From: Dehalococcoidia bacterium
GTDB lineage: Bacteria > Chloroflexota > Dehalococcoidia > Dehalococcoidales > RBG-16-60-22
Assembly: GCA_030613665.1 (NCBI GenBank)
Contig: JAUWLN010000043.1
Span: 1-12,436 of the forward strand
Reading direction: 5' to 3'
Length of the DNA stretch: 12,436 nt
A program made the position numbers and the translations under genes. Positions 1-5,770 of the stretch are shown piece after piece (within the stretch, counting starts at the first letter, position 1; each line of letters begins with the position of its first letter). The notes beneath the pieces were generated by a model, which saw nothing but the letters and a program-made list of their open reading frames with translations, made no database searches and was not told the origin of the DNA.

Positions 1-45
1 GTCAGCAACGGCGACCGATACTTCTAATCCCTCCCTTTTCGCCAT
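1..45 (-). CDS. porA: 2-oxoacid:ferredoxin oxidoreductase alpha subunit, N-terminal 15 codons only
   Basis: Only the first 15 codons (MAKREGLEVSVAVAD) lie in the window; the rest runs off the left edge. The ATG overlaps the porD stop by one base (TAATG), and an AGGAGG Shine-Dalgarno sits at 53-58 inside the end of porD, so translational coupling is expected. Identification rests mainly on position: in the four-subunit POR family the usual order is gamma, delta, alpha, beta, and this is the gene after delta. The alpha subunit normally carries the substrate-side pyrimidine-domain portion of the thiamine-diphosphate enzyme. Which 2-oxoacid is used (pyruvate, 2-oxoisovalerate, 2-oxoglutarate) cannot be told from this fragment. 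Confidence 0.7.
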   Translation of the reverse strand, partial: MAKREGLEVSVAVAD

Positions 46-362
46 TATTTAGCCTCCTCGACCATGGTAATTGCGTCCTTGGGGCATTCCGTGGCGCAAA
101 TCCCACAGCCTTTGCAATAGAATAAATCGGGCTCGAAATAGCCGTCCGAGTCCTTGGCGATACATCCCTCGGGGCAATAGAAATAACAGAGGGTGCATTT
201 ATTGCACTTATTAAGGTCAACTACAGGGCGGCGCGATTTCCAGTCACCGGTTCTGATTTCAACGGAGTTGCCCGGTTCGGTGATGAAACAGCCGATTTCT
301 ATTTCTTTCCAGCCGAGTTCTCCCTTGGCGACTGGCTTTTCCTTTGTTTTTGCCTTGGCCAT
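45..362 (-). CDS. porD: 2-oxoacid:ferredoxin oxidoreductase delta subunit (2x[4Fe-4S] ferredoxin)
   Basis: A 105-residue bacterial-type ferredoxin subunit that passes electrons from the thiamine-diphosphate site to soluble ferredoxin. Two complete CxxCxxCxxxCP cluster motifs are visible: Cys53/56/59/63 followed by Pro64, and Cys83/86/89/93 followed by Pro94, so both [4Fe-4S] clusters should form. The roughly 45-residue leader before the first cluster (with GELGWKEIEIG and a WKSRRP stretch) is typical of PorD and not of free ferredoxins, and the length fits the family. No signal peptide; cytoplasmic. The gene starts 6 bases after the porG stop, with AGGAGAG inside the porG end as ribosome site, and its stop overlaps the porA start. 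Substrate class is unresolved (POR, VOR and KOR delta subunits look alike). Confidence 0.92.
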   Translation of the reverse strand: MAKAKTKEKPVAKGELGWKEIEIGCFITEPGNSVEIRTGDWKSRRPVVDLNKCNKCTLCYFYCPEGCIAKDSDGYFEPDLFYCKGCGICATECPKDAITMVEEAK

Positions 363-368
363 TTTCAG

Positions 369-935
369 CTACTCTCCTATTTTCGTTTCTTTAACGGCAC
401 GTTCCATTGCCTTGAAATTGCGTTCTCCCAGACGACCAAAGCGTTTCTCCAGGGGTTCCTTTACCGATTCCAGAGAAATAACGCCGGTCGCTTTTATCAT
501 GGCCCCGATCATCGTTGTGTTGACGATGTTGACCCCCAGTGTCTCCTGAGCTATCGTATCGGCGTCCACGAGGGCCAGTCTGGCATCGATGCCGAAATCC
601 TTTTTTACCTGTTCTGCGGTCTTTCTGGTATTGATGATGACCGTGCCGCCCTCTTTTAACCCGGAGGTTGCATCCAGAATTGATAAAAGGCTGGGGTCCA
701 GAATCAAGACCACGTCAGGCTGGTCCACCTCCGACCTGCTCCGGATGGGTTCATCCGGGTTGATTCGATTGAAGGCCAGAACCGGGGCCCCCCGCCTTTC
801 CGGGGAGAAACTGGGGAACGCCTGAGCGTATTTGCCCTCGCTGATGGCCGCCTGGGCTACCAGCTCCGCCGAGGTGACCGCCCCCTGACCCCCACGACCG
901 TGCCATCTGATTTCGGTGAGTTTATTATTCGCCAT
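369..935 (-). CDS. porG: 2-oxoacid:ferredoxin oxidoreductase gamma subunit
   Basis: A 188-residue gamma subunit of a four-subunit 2-oxoacid:ferredoxin oxidoreductase (POR/KOR gamma family). The N-terminal GRGGQG motif (residues 13-18) after EIRWH is the hallmark of this family, followed by SAELVAQAA and by PSFSPERRGAPV (about 41-52), the conserved loop seen in gamma subunits. Length agrees with the usual 175-190 residues, and no transmembrane segment is present. The ATG at 935 has a TAGGAGAG ribosome site 4 bases upstream. It is the first protein gene of the por operon, beginning only 24 bases after the tRNA-Arg 3' end on the same strand, so tRNA and por mRNA are probably made from one transcript. 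The enzyme reversibly links 2-oxoacid, CoA and ferredoxin to acyl-CoA and CO2. Confidence 0.92.
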   Translation of the reverse strand: MANNKLTEIRWHGRGGQGAVTSAELVAQAAISEGKYAQAFPSFSPERRGAPVLAFNRINPDEPIRSRSEVDQPDVVLILDPSLLSILDATSGLKEGGTVIINTRKTAEQVKKDFGIDARLALVDADTIAQETLGVNIVNTTMIGAMIKATGVISLESVKEPLEKRFGRLGERNFKAMERAVKETKIGE

Positions 936-959
936 CGCACTCTCCTAACTGCATTGAAG

Positions 960-1032
960 CGCCCCTGGGGCGACTTGAACGCCCGCCCCCAGCTCCGGAG
1001 GCTGGTGGTCTGTCCAACTGAGCTACAGGGGC
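960..1032 (-). tRNA. tRNA-Arg (anticodon CCG)
   Basis: A full cloverleaf can be folded on the minus strand. The acceptor stem is GCCCCTG/CAGGGGC (7 of 7 pairs) with discriminator G at 960. The anticodon stem CCAGC/GCTGG closes the loop CTCCGGA, giving anticodon CCG (996-998), which reads the arginine codon CGG. The T arm is GGGCG-TTCAAGT-CGCCC with a 4-base variable loop. The 3' CCA is not encoded. The D stem (GCTC/GACC) has a C11-C24 mismatch where a C-G pair is expected, although the D loop has the normal AGTTGGACA form. The gene lies just upstream of porG on the same strand. Confidence 0.93.
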
Positions 1033-1162
1033 TGCTAACATTTTATTACCGAGTGTGGTTTAAGAGCAAGGTGAGAAACAAATCGTTCGAACCGGGGTAA
1101 TCTGGCTTTTGTGACGCGAGCGGTTTCCAATTAGCAATATCACTTTCTCCAAGAGCCGAACT

Positions 1163-1191
1163 ATTATAACCAGCACGGTTCAACAACGCAA
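1163..1191 (-). promoter_or_regulatory. Predicted sigma70-type promoter for tRNA-Arg and the por operon
   Basis: On the minus strand a perfect TATAAT -10 (1163-1168) is preceded by a 17-base spacer and a weak -35, TTGCGT (1186-1191, half matched). Transcription would start near 1156, giving a leader of about 120 bases before the tRNA. Support is the exact -10 and correct spacing; the -35 is poor. Confidence 0.5.
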
Positions 1192-1192
1192 G

Positions 1193-1219
1193 TATTGACA
1201 TTTAGGCTCGGTGTCAATA
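1193..1219. repeat. Perfect 8-bp inverted repeat, candidate operator
   Basis: TATTGACA (1193-1200) and TGTCAATA (1212-1219) are exact reverse complements separated by 11 bases. The left arm contains the -35 of the exchanger promoter, and the right arm ends in the first bases of its -10. A dimeric regulator bound here would cover the whole promoter core. Arm length and placement argue for an operator; no regulator gene lies in the window. Confidence 0.5.
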
Positions 1220-1223
1220 AAGT
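1195..1223 (+). promoter_or_regulatory. Predicted promoter of the CaCA exchanger gene
   Basis: A perfect TTGACA -35 (1195-1200), a 17-base spacer, and TAAAGT as -10 (1218-1223, four of six matches). The start of transcription would fall near 1230, leaving a very short leader of about 17 bases that still includes the ribosome site at 1233-1240. Confidence 0.55.
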
Positions 1224-1232
1224 GAAACTGGC

Positions 1233-1240
1233 AAAGGAGG
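1233..1240 (+). promoter_or_regulatory. Ribosome binding site fixing a TTG start
   Basis: AAAGGAGG ends 6 bases before the TTG at 1247. An in-frame TAG lies directly before that TTG (1244-1246), so the reading frame cannot begin further upstream, and this strong site makes TTG the likely start. Confidence 0.75.
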
Positions 1241-1246
1241 TGCTAG

Positions 1247-2233
1247 TTGGTCTGGCTTAAATTCATTGTTTGCGTTGCTATCATCTTCCTCTCGGGCAGG
1301 AAAGTGGCTCGATACGGCGACGTTATTGCTGAGAAAACTGGCCTTGGTGGAGTCTGGATAGGCCTTGTCCTCATTGCTGCGCTGACCTCGCTGCCTGAGC
1401 TTTTCAACGGCATAAGCGCGGTAACTCTGGTCGATGCTCCCGGGCTGACCATCGGCAATCTTCTCGGCGCGAACATGTTCAATTTGTTTAACCTGGCTCT
1501 TCTTGACCTGGCTCACCGCAACAGTTCCATTCTGGCAGCCGTGGGCAAAACCCATCGCCTGACCGGCATTTTCAGCCTGGTAATGGTCCTTTTTATCGCC
1601 GGCTTCATATTGATTAGCAGTCGATTTCATATCATGGACATAGGCTGGATTGGCTGGTATACGCCGTTTATTCTCTTGCTGTATTTCGTTTTCGCCCGCA
1701 CCTTATACCGTTACGAACAGCGCCACCCGTCTTTGCTGGAAACGGAACTGGAGTACACCGACCTTTCTTTAAAGAAAGTCTGCCTCCATTTCTCTATATC
1801 GGCGGTCTTTATCATAGGTGCTGGTATCTGGCTTCCCTTTATCGGTGATGAGATGGCCGGGGTCTACGGTTGGGGGCAGAGCTTTGTGGGCAGCCTTTTT
1901 CTCGCTTTCAGCACCACCCTGCCCGAGATAACCGTTTCCTTTGCCGCCATGAGAATTGGTGCCAAAGACCTGGCCATCGCCAATCTGATTGGCAGTAATC
2001 TATTCAATCTGACCATCATCCCCATCGATGACCTGCTCTACGTTAAAGGGCCGGTGCTGGCCGCAATTGCTGAGACACACCTGGTTACCGCTTGCGCGGT
2101 GGTGCTCATGACGGTTGTCTTCATAGTCGGGTTGAGTCGCCGGCACCAGCGTTTTTACCGGCTCAGCTGGTGGAACGTTACTCTGATTTTGCTCTTCCTT
2201 ATCGGCGCTTACTACAACTTTCAAATGGCTTAG
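1247..2233 (+). CDS. CaCA-family cation exchanger (Na+/Ca2+ or Ca2+/H+ antiporter)
   Basis: A 328-residue integral membrane protein with the two inverted alpha-repeats that define the Ca2+/cation antiporter superfamily. Repeat 1 has TSLPELFNGISA (47-58) followed by GNLLGANMFN (70-79). Repeat 2 has STTLPEITVSFAA (222-234) followed by ANLIGSNLFN (245-254). Glu51 and Glu227 in the TSLPE/TTLPE pairs are the expected cation ligands. About ten hydrophobic helices are visible, with a basic/acidic cytosolic loop around 151-176 between the halves, as in prokaryotic YrbG/NCX-type proteins. The start is TTG, fixed by AAAGGAGG and an upstream stop. It is the only plus-strand gene, divergent from por and convergent with the Mrp-type operon. 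The transported ion cannot be told; a link to Na+ handling by the neighbouring operon is inference. Confidence 0.9.
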   Translation: MVWLKFIVCVAIIFLSGRKVARYGDVIAEKTGLGGVWIGLVLIAALTSLPELFNGISAVTLVDAPGLTIGNLLGANMFNLFNLALLDLAHRNSSILAAVGKTHRLTGIFSLVMVLFIAGFILISSRFHIMDIGWIGWYTPFILLLYFVFARTLYRYEQRHPSLLETELEYTDLSLKKVCLHFSISAVFIIGAGIWLPFIGDEMAGVYGWGQSFVGSLFLAFSTTLPEITVSFAAMRIGAKDLAIANLIGSNLFNLTIIPIDDLLYVKGPVLAAIAETHLVTACAVVLMTVVFIVGLSRRHQRFYRLSWWNVTLILLFLIGAYYNFQMA

Positions 2234-2272
2234 CGCTTAAAACTGTCTGTCTGACCGGGGCAACGCTCGCTC

Positions 2273-4033
2273 TTAAAACAGGAAGTCCCAGGCAAGTAAG
2301 ACAATAAGGACTAAAAGCACGACCAGCACCATAAATCCCAGTGGTATGCGGTAGCGGTCAGGGCTGAATGTCGATGGCTCAGGAGCCGGCTTTTCGGTAC
2401 GCAGTAGGATATGCCCGGTAGTTTTCATAGCAACGACGAAATAACCGGCGGGATTGTCGCCAAACTTGACCAGATATCGGGCAAGGTGAAGTGAAAGGCG
2501 TTCGACAGCGCCAAATAGCTCGCAGATAGACACGCTGAATATGTTAAATGCGAGGCGCGAGGGTCGGCGGTAGAACCAGTCCGTGTCCAGGGTAATCGTC
2601 GCCTCGGCGTGGAGGTTTTTCATCACCAGCCAGAAGGCAAGCCCGGTGAATATGAGCAGTTGCATCGATTCGATTAGATGCGAGGCGGTATAGGGCTGGT
2701 AGTGCACCTCAAAAGGAAGAAGGTTGTAGAGCAGCGCCGGATAAATGCCGATGGCGATACAGAGCGCTGATGCCAGCCCCATGCCAATATACATTCCCGG
2801 CGGCACCGGTTGTGTCTTAACGTTTCGGTCGGTGCTGAACCAGGTGAAATACGGCAGCTTCAAGCCGATGGACAGGAAGGTGCCGATTGAGGCCAGACTT
2901 AGCAGGAGGACAATGACGCCAAGGTGTTCCATTTCAGCGCCGTAGATTACCATTGACTTGCTTACGAAGCCGCTGAAAAGAGGTACGCCGGAGATGGAGA
3001 AAGCGCCGACCATGAAGAATATCAGGGTAGGCCACATTTTCTTGAACAGGCCGCCCAGCTCGGTCATCCGGTTACGGCCGGTGGCATAAAGGACGGTGCC
3101 CATCCCCATAAACAGCAGGCCTTTATAGAGAATATGAGCGAAGGCATGGGCGATTGCGCCGTTCACCGCAATCGCGGTGCCAATACCCACGCCACAGACC
3201 ATATAGCCAACCTGGCTGATTATATGATAGGAGAGGAGCCGTCTGCCGTCGTTGGCCAGGAAGGCGAAGACCACGCCGTAGACGGCCATTATGGTGCCCG
3301 CCCATATGAGCAGCTCCAGACCGGCGAAGCCGCGGATAAGCGCGTAGACGGCCACTTTGGTGGTGAAAGCGCTGAGGAAAACGCTGCCGGTAACCGTTCC
3401 TTCTGGATAAGCGTCAGAGAGCCAGCCGTTCAGAGGCGGTACCGCCGCATTGAGGGCAAACGAGAGTAGTATAAGATAAGAGGCTGCCCCGCCGTCAAAA
3501 TGGTTGAACAGGAGAGAGCCGGTCTGCTGCAGGTGCAGCAGTATGCCTGCCATAAGGGCGCTGCCACCGAAGGCATGCACCAGCAGGTAACGAAAGCCCG
3601 CTTTTCTGGATTCCCGTGTCCTTCTGGCCCAGATAAGAAACAGCGAGGTTATGGCCATTATTTCCCAGAAGAAAATGAGGGTGAACAGGTCGCCGGCGAA
3701 GACCACTCCCAGCGAGCTCCCCACATAGAGCATTGCCGCCACCTGCTGCAGAGACTCTTTCATATGGTAGCCATATACGCCGCCGAGGAAGCCCATAATG
3801 ACGAAGACATAACCAAAAGCCAGGCTTAATCTGTCTACCCGGCAGGCCATTAGCTCATAATTGAGGAAAGGGAATGTCAGGCTGGCACCTGTCTCAAGGT
3901 TAATCAGGATAAAAAATGCCAGCGCGGAGACTATCAGAAAGAACGCGGAGCGTATCTGACGCGGCAGCACTGGCAGCAGCACCGCCCCTATTATGTATAT
4001 TATCGCCAGTGGAAAGCTACTCATGCTCATCAT
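2273..4033 (-). CDS. MrpD/NuoL-like proton-channel subunit with C-terminal extension (third copy)
   Basis: A 586-residue membrane protein of the Proton_antipo_M (NuoL/M/N, MrpA/D) family. Core signatures are FFWE with Glu124 (TM5), TTKVAVYAL with Lys226 (TM8), ILYKG with Lys304, and GFVSK with Lys359 (TM12). The TM7 motif reads NAAVPPLNGWLSDAYPEG: Asn195 and Asn202 stand where the two sister subunits have Lys and His. Beyond the core, from about residue 440, lies an extra region with a hydrophobic helix, a TLDTDWFYRR segment (481-490), an amphipathic stretch and a final helix (about 563-585). This may be a lateral arm or anchor. It overlaps the 78-residue gene upstream. Three in-frame ATGs (4033, 4030, 4024) are possible; none has a strong ribosome site, and the one at 4024 gives an 8-base overlap. 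Last gene of the operon; no clear terminator follows. Confidence 0.88.
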   Translation of the reverse strand: MMSMSSFPLAIIYIIGAVLLPVLPRQIRSAFFLIVSALAFFILINLETGASLTFPFLNYELMACRVDRLSLAFGYVFVIMGFLGGVYGYHMKESLQQVAAMLYVGSSLGVVFAGDLFTLIFFWEIMAITSLFLIWARRTRESRKAGFRYLLVHAFGGSALMAGILLHLQQTGSLLFNHFDGGAASYLILLSFALNAAVPPLNGWLSDAYPEGTVTGSVFLSAFTTKVAVYALIRGFAGLELLIWAGTIMAVYGVVFAFLANDGRRLLSYHIISQVGYMVCGVGIGTAIAVNGAIAHAFAHILYKGLLFMGMGTVLYATGRNRMTELGGLFKKMWPTLIFFMVGAFSISGVPLFSGFVSKSMVIYGAEMEHLGVIVLLLSLASIGTFLSIGLKLPYFTWFSTDRNVKTQPVPPGMYIGMGLASALCIAIGIYPALLYNLLPFEVHYQPYTASHLIESMQLLIFTGLAFWLVMKNLHAEATITLDTDWFYRRPSRLAFNIFSVSICELFGAVERLSLHLARYLVKFGDNPAGYFVVAMKTTGHILLRTEKPAPEPSTFSPDRYRIPLGFMVLVVLLVLIVLLAWDFLF

Positions 4034-4253
4034 CTTTATCGTAATAGTCCTCGCCTCGCTGCAGCCAGAAGTGGCCGAGCAGCTTGGCGCCGTAGATTAT
4101 CGCCAGGCAGCCGAGGAATCCGAAAAAGGAAAAGAAACCCGGTATGTGCGACCACGGGAACGTGAAATGAGCGTGTCCCATGACCACTAAAACGTCCAGT
4201 ATGATGAAGATAATCAGTGTGGCAATCAATACCAGCAACCACTTTCGTTTCAC
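4017..4253 (-). CDS. Small two-helix membrane protein of the Mrp-type operon
   Basis: A 78-residue protein with two predicted membrane helices (about 4-26 and 41-64) and a charged tail ending LQRGEDYYDKDDEHE. Between the helices is a His/Pro/Trp-rich loop (GHAHFTFPWSHIPGFFSFFG). I recall similar short proteins with a HxHFPW-like loop and an EDYYD tail beside proton-channel genes in other bacteria, but I cannot name a family, and the function is unknown. It sits between the second and third channel-subunit genes: 3 bases after one stop and overlapping the start of the next. The start is GTG at 4253, chosen because GGAGG (4261-4265) lies 7 bases upstream. It is probably an accessory subunit helping dock the third channel subunit; that is inference from position. 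Confidence 0.75.
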   Translation of the reverse strand: MKRKWLLVLIATLIIFIILDVLVVMGHAHFTFPWSHIPGFFSFFGFLGCLAIIYGAKLLGHFWLQRGEDYYDKDDEHE

Positions 4254-4256
4254 GGG

Positions 4257-5744
4257 CTAACCTCCACCGATAACGCTCTGCGCTACGCTCGACGCAAGCT
4301 GGAAGAAGTAAGGGACCCGGTCAGGGAAAATCCCCATCAGGAGCGAAAGCACGGCCGTTATCGCCAGTGGCACAACCAGCAATGGTGATGCCTCGCCAAA
4401 CTTGGTGAACTTCTGTGACGGGGCGAAAAAGGCGCGAACCACGATGCTGAAAAGATAGCCGGCATTAAGCAATCCGCTGAGCAGGAAAATGATGACGAAA
4501 GCTATCTGCCCGGCGTCATAAGAACCCTGTATCAGGTACCATTTGCTGATGAAACCGTTTACCGGCGGTATCCCGGACAGGCCTATCGAGGCGATGGCAA
4601 ACGCGGCCATGGTGACCGGCATCTGCCGGCCGATGCCATTGAGCTGGCTGACTTTATCACAGTGGGTCTTAACATGGATGGCACCGGCGCAGAAAAAGAG
4701 GGTTATTTTCATCATTGCGTGGTTGACTATGTGCAGCAGGGCGCCGACCCAGGCCCCCGGCGAAAACAATGCTAGGCCGAGAACAATGTAAGAAAGATGC
4801 CCTATTGTAGAATAAGCAAGGCGTGCCTTGAGGTTATCCTGGCGCAGGGCGATTAGTGAAGCTACCAGTATCGTGGCGGCGGTAAGCGCCGCGAGGAAGC
4901 CGGCAGCGCCGCTATTACTCAACACCGCCGGGCCGATGACAAAGCCAATGGCCCTGGCAAAGCCAAACACCCCGGCCTTGACCACAGCCACGGCGTGGAG
5001 AAGTGCGCTCACCGGCGTCGGCGCTACCATCGCCGTCGGCAGCCAACTGTGCATTGGCATAATCGCCGATTTCACGCCGAAACTGAGCAGGAAAAGAGTG
5101 AAAAGCAAGATAACGCTGCTCTTCGCTACCTGCGCAGGAAGGATGCCCCCGGCCTGAAAATCAACCGTGCCGCTCAATTGATAGGTCAATGCCAGGGCAA
5201 AGAGAAGGAACACGCCTCCCGTGAGCAGGTAAATCAGGTACTTGCGACCGCCGGAGATTGCTTCCGGTGTTTCTTTGTGCAGGACGAGCGGATAGGTGGC
5301 GATGGTCAGAATCTCGTAGAAAATGACCAGCGTTAAAAGATTGGCGGCAAAGGCGATGCCCATGGTCGCCGAAAGACAGATGGCGAAACTGGCGAAATAG
5401 CGTGTCTGCTTGTGCTCCGGGATGCTCCGCACGTAACCCATGGAGAAGAAGGTGGTCAATATCCAGAGAAATGAGGCTGAAAGCCCGAAAATGATTCCCA
5501 GCGAGTCCACTTTCAGCGCCAGCGATATACCGGGAGAAATGGCAAAAAGGGTTATCGCCGGGCTTTTACCCTGGAGGACCAGAGGCAGCATCGAGGCCAC
5601 CAGGGCGAACTTCGCCAGCGCTGCCATAACCGTCCACGACTCACGGACGTTGGGTCGCTGATTTGGAATGACAATGAAAGCAACGGCGACCAGTGAGACC
5701 AGTACCGCGAGCAGCGGTTTCAGCGAATAGACCGTTTCCATCAA
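4257..5744 (-). CDS. MrpD/NuoL-like proton-channel subunit (second copy, canonical residues)
   Basis: A 495-residue polytopic protein of the Proton_antipo_M family with about 14 helices. It carries the full set of family ion-path residues: Glu144 in IFYEI (TM5), Lys225 in FGVKSAIMPMHSWLP (TM7) with His232, His250 and Lys256 in LLHAVAVVKAG (TM8), Lys346 in NHAMMKITLF, and Lys401 in GFISKWYLI (TM12). The break in TM7 is marked by MPMHSWLP. Of the three channel subunits here this one looks fully competent for proton translocation. The possible starts are TTG at 5744 and ATG at 5741, directly adjacent and in the same frame; ATG is more likely, and neither has a strong ribosome site. A 26-base gap separates it from the mnhD-like gene upstream, the longest within the operon. 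It could be called MrpD- or NuoM-like; phylogeny would decide. Confidence 0.9.
   Translation of the reverse strand: MMETVYSLKPLLAVLVSLVAVAFIVIPNQRPNVRESWTVMAALAKFALVASMLPLVLQGKSPAITLFAISPGISLALKVDSLGIIFGLSASFLWILTTFFSMGYVRSIPEHKQTRYFASFAICLSATMGIAFAANLLTLVIFYEILTIATYPLVLHKETPEAISGGRKYLIYLLTGGVFLLFALALTYQLSGTVDFQAGGILPAQVAKSSVILLFTLFLLSFGVKSAIMPMHSWLPTAMVAPTPVSALLHAVAVVKAGVFGFARAIGFVIGPAVLSNSGAAGFLAALTAATILVASLIALRQDNLKARLAYSTIGHLSYIVLGLALFSPGAWVGALLHIVNHAMMKITLFFCAGAIHVKTHCDKVSQLNGIGRQMPVTMAAFAIASIGLSGIPPVNGFISKWYLIQGSYDAGQIAFVIIFLLSGLLNAGYLFSIVVRAFFAPSQKFTKFGEASPLLVVPLAITAVLSLLMGIFPDRVPYFFQLASSVAQSVIGGG
4261..4265 (-). promoter_or_regulatory. Ribosome binding site fixing a GTG start
   Basis: GGAGG on the minus strand, inside the end of the second channel-subunit gene, lies 7 bases before the GTG at 4253 that begins the 78-residue gene. 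It supports GTG over any later start and implies translational coupling across the 3-base gap. Confidence 0.65.
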
Positions 5745-5770
5745 TCCAGACTATTTACCCACTTTCTTCA

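Larger units (their letters stand above)
936..1246. other. Intergenic region of 311 bases holding a tRNA and divergent promoters
   Basis: No protein gene is visible here. Going right from porG it contains the tRNA-Arg, then about 130 bases (1033-1162) that would be the 5' leader of the tRNA/por transcript, in which I see no riboswitch or terminator I can support. From 1163 to 1240 come the two divergent promoters, the inverted repeat and the ribosome site of the exchanger gene, each listed separately. Confidence 0.7.

Noticed and set aside
1084..1103. A GTTCGAACCGGGG stretch that resembles the T arm of a tRNA
   Set aside because: No acceptor, D or anticodon stems can be folded around it on either strand; TTCGAA is simply a short palindrome.
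1214..1630. A 138-codon minus-strand frame opposite the start of the exchanger gene
   Set aside because: It lies antisense to the conserved first alpha-repeat, has no ribosome site and encodes a Gln/Asn/Lys-rich chain of no recognisable family.
2234..2281. Two copies of CTTAAAAC and a possible terminator between the convergent exchanger and Mrp-type genes
   Set aside because: The repeats are 8 bases, and one overlaps a stop codon. No stable hairpin with a U-run forms on either strand, so neither a terminator nor a functional repeat is supported.
3134..3829. Long plus-strand open frames inside the third channel-subunit gene
   Set aside because: They are polar, low-plausibility proteins read opposite a clear membrane-protein gene and have no ribosome sites; they are shadows caused by the GC-rich third positions of the real gene.
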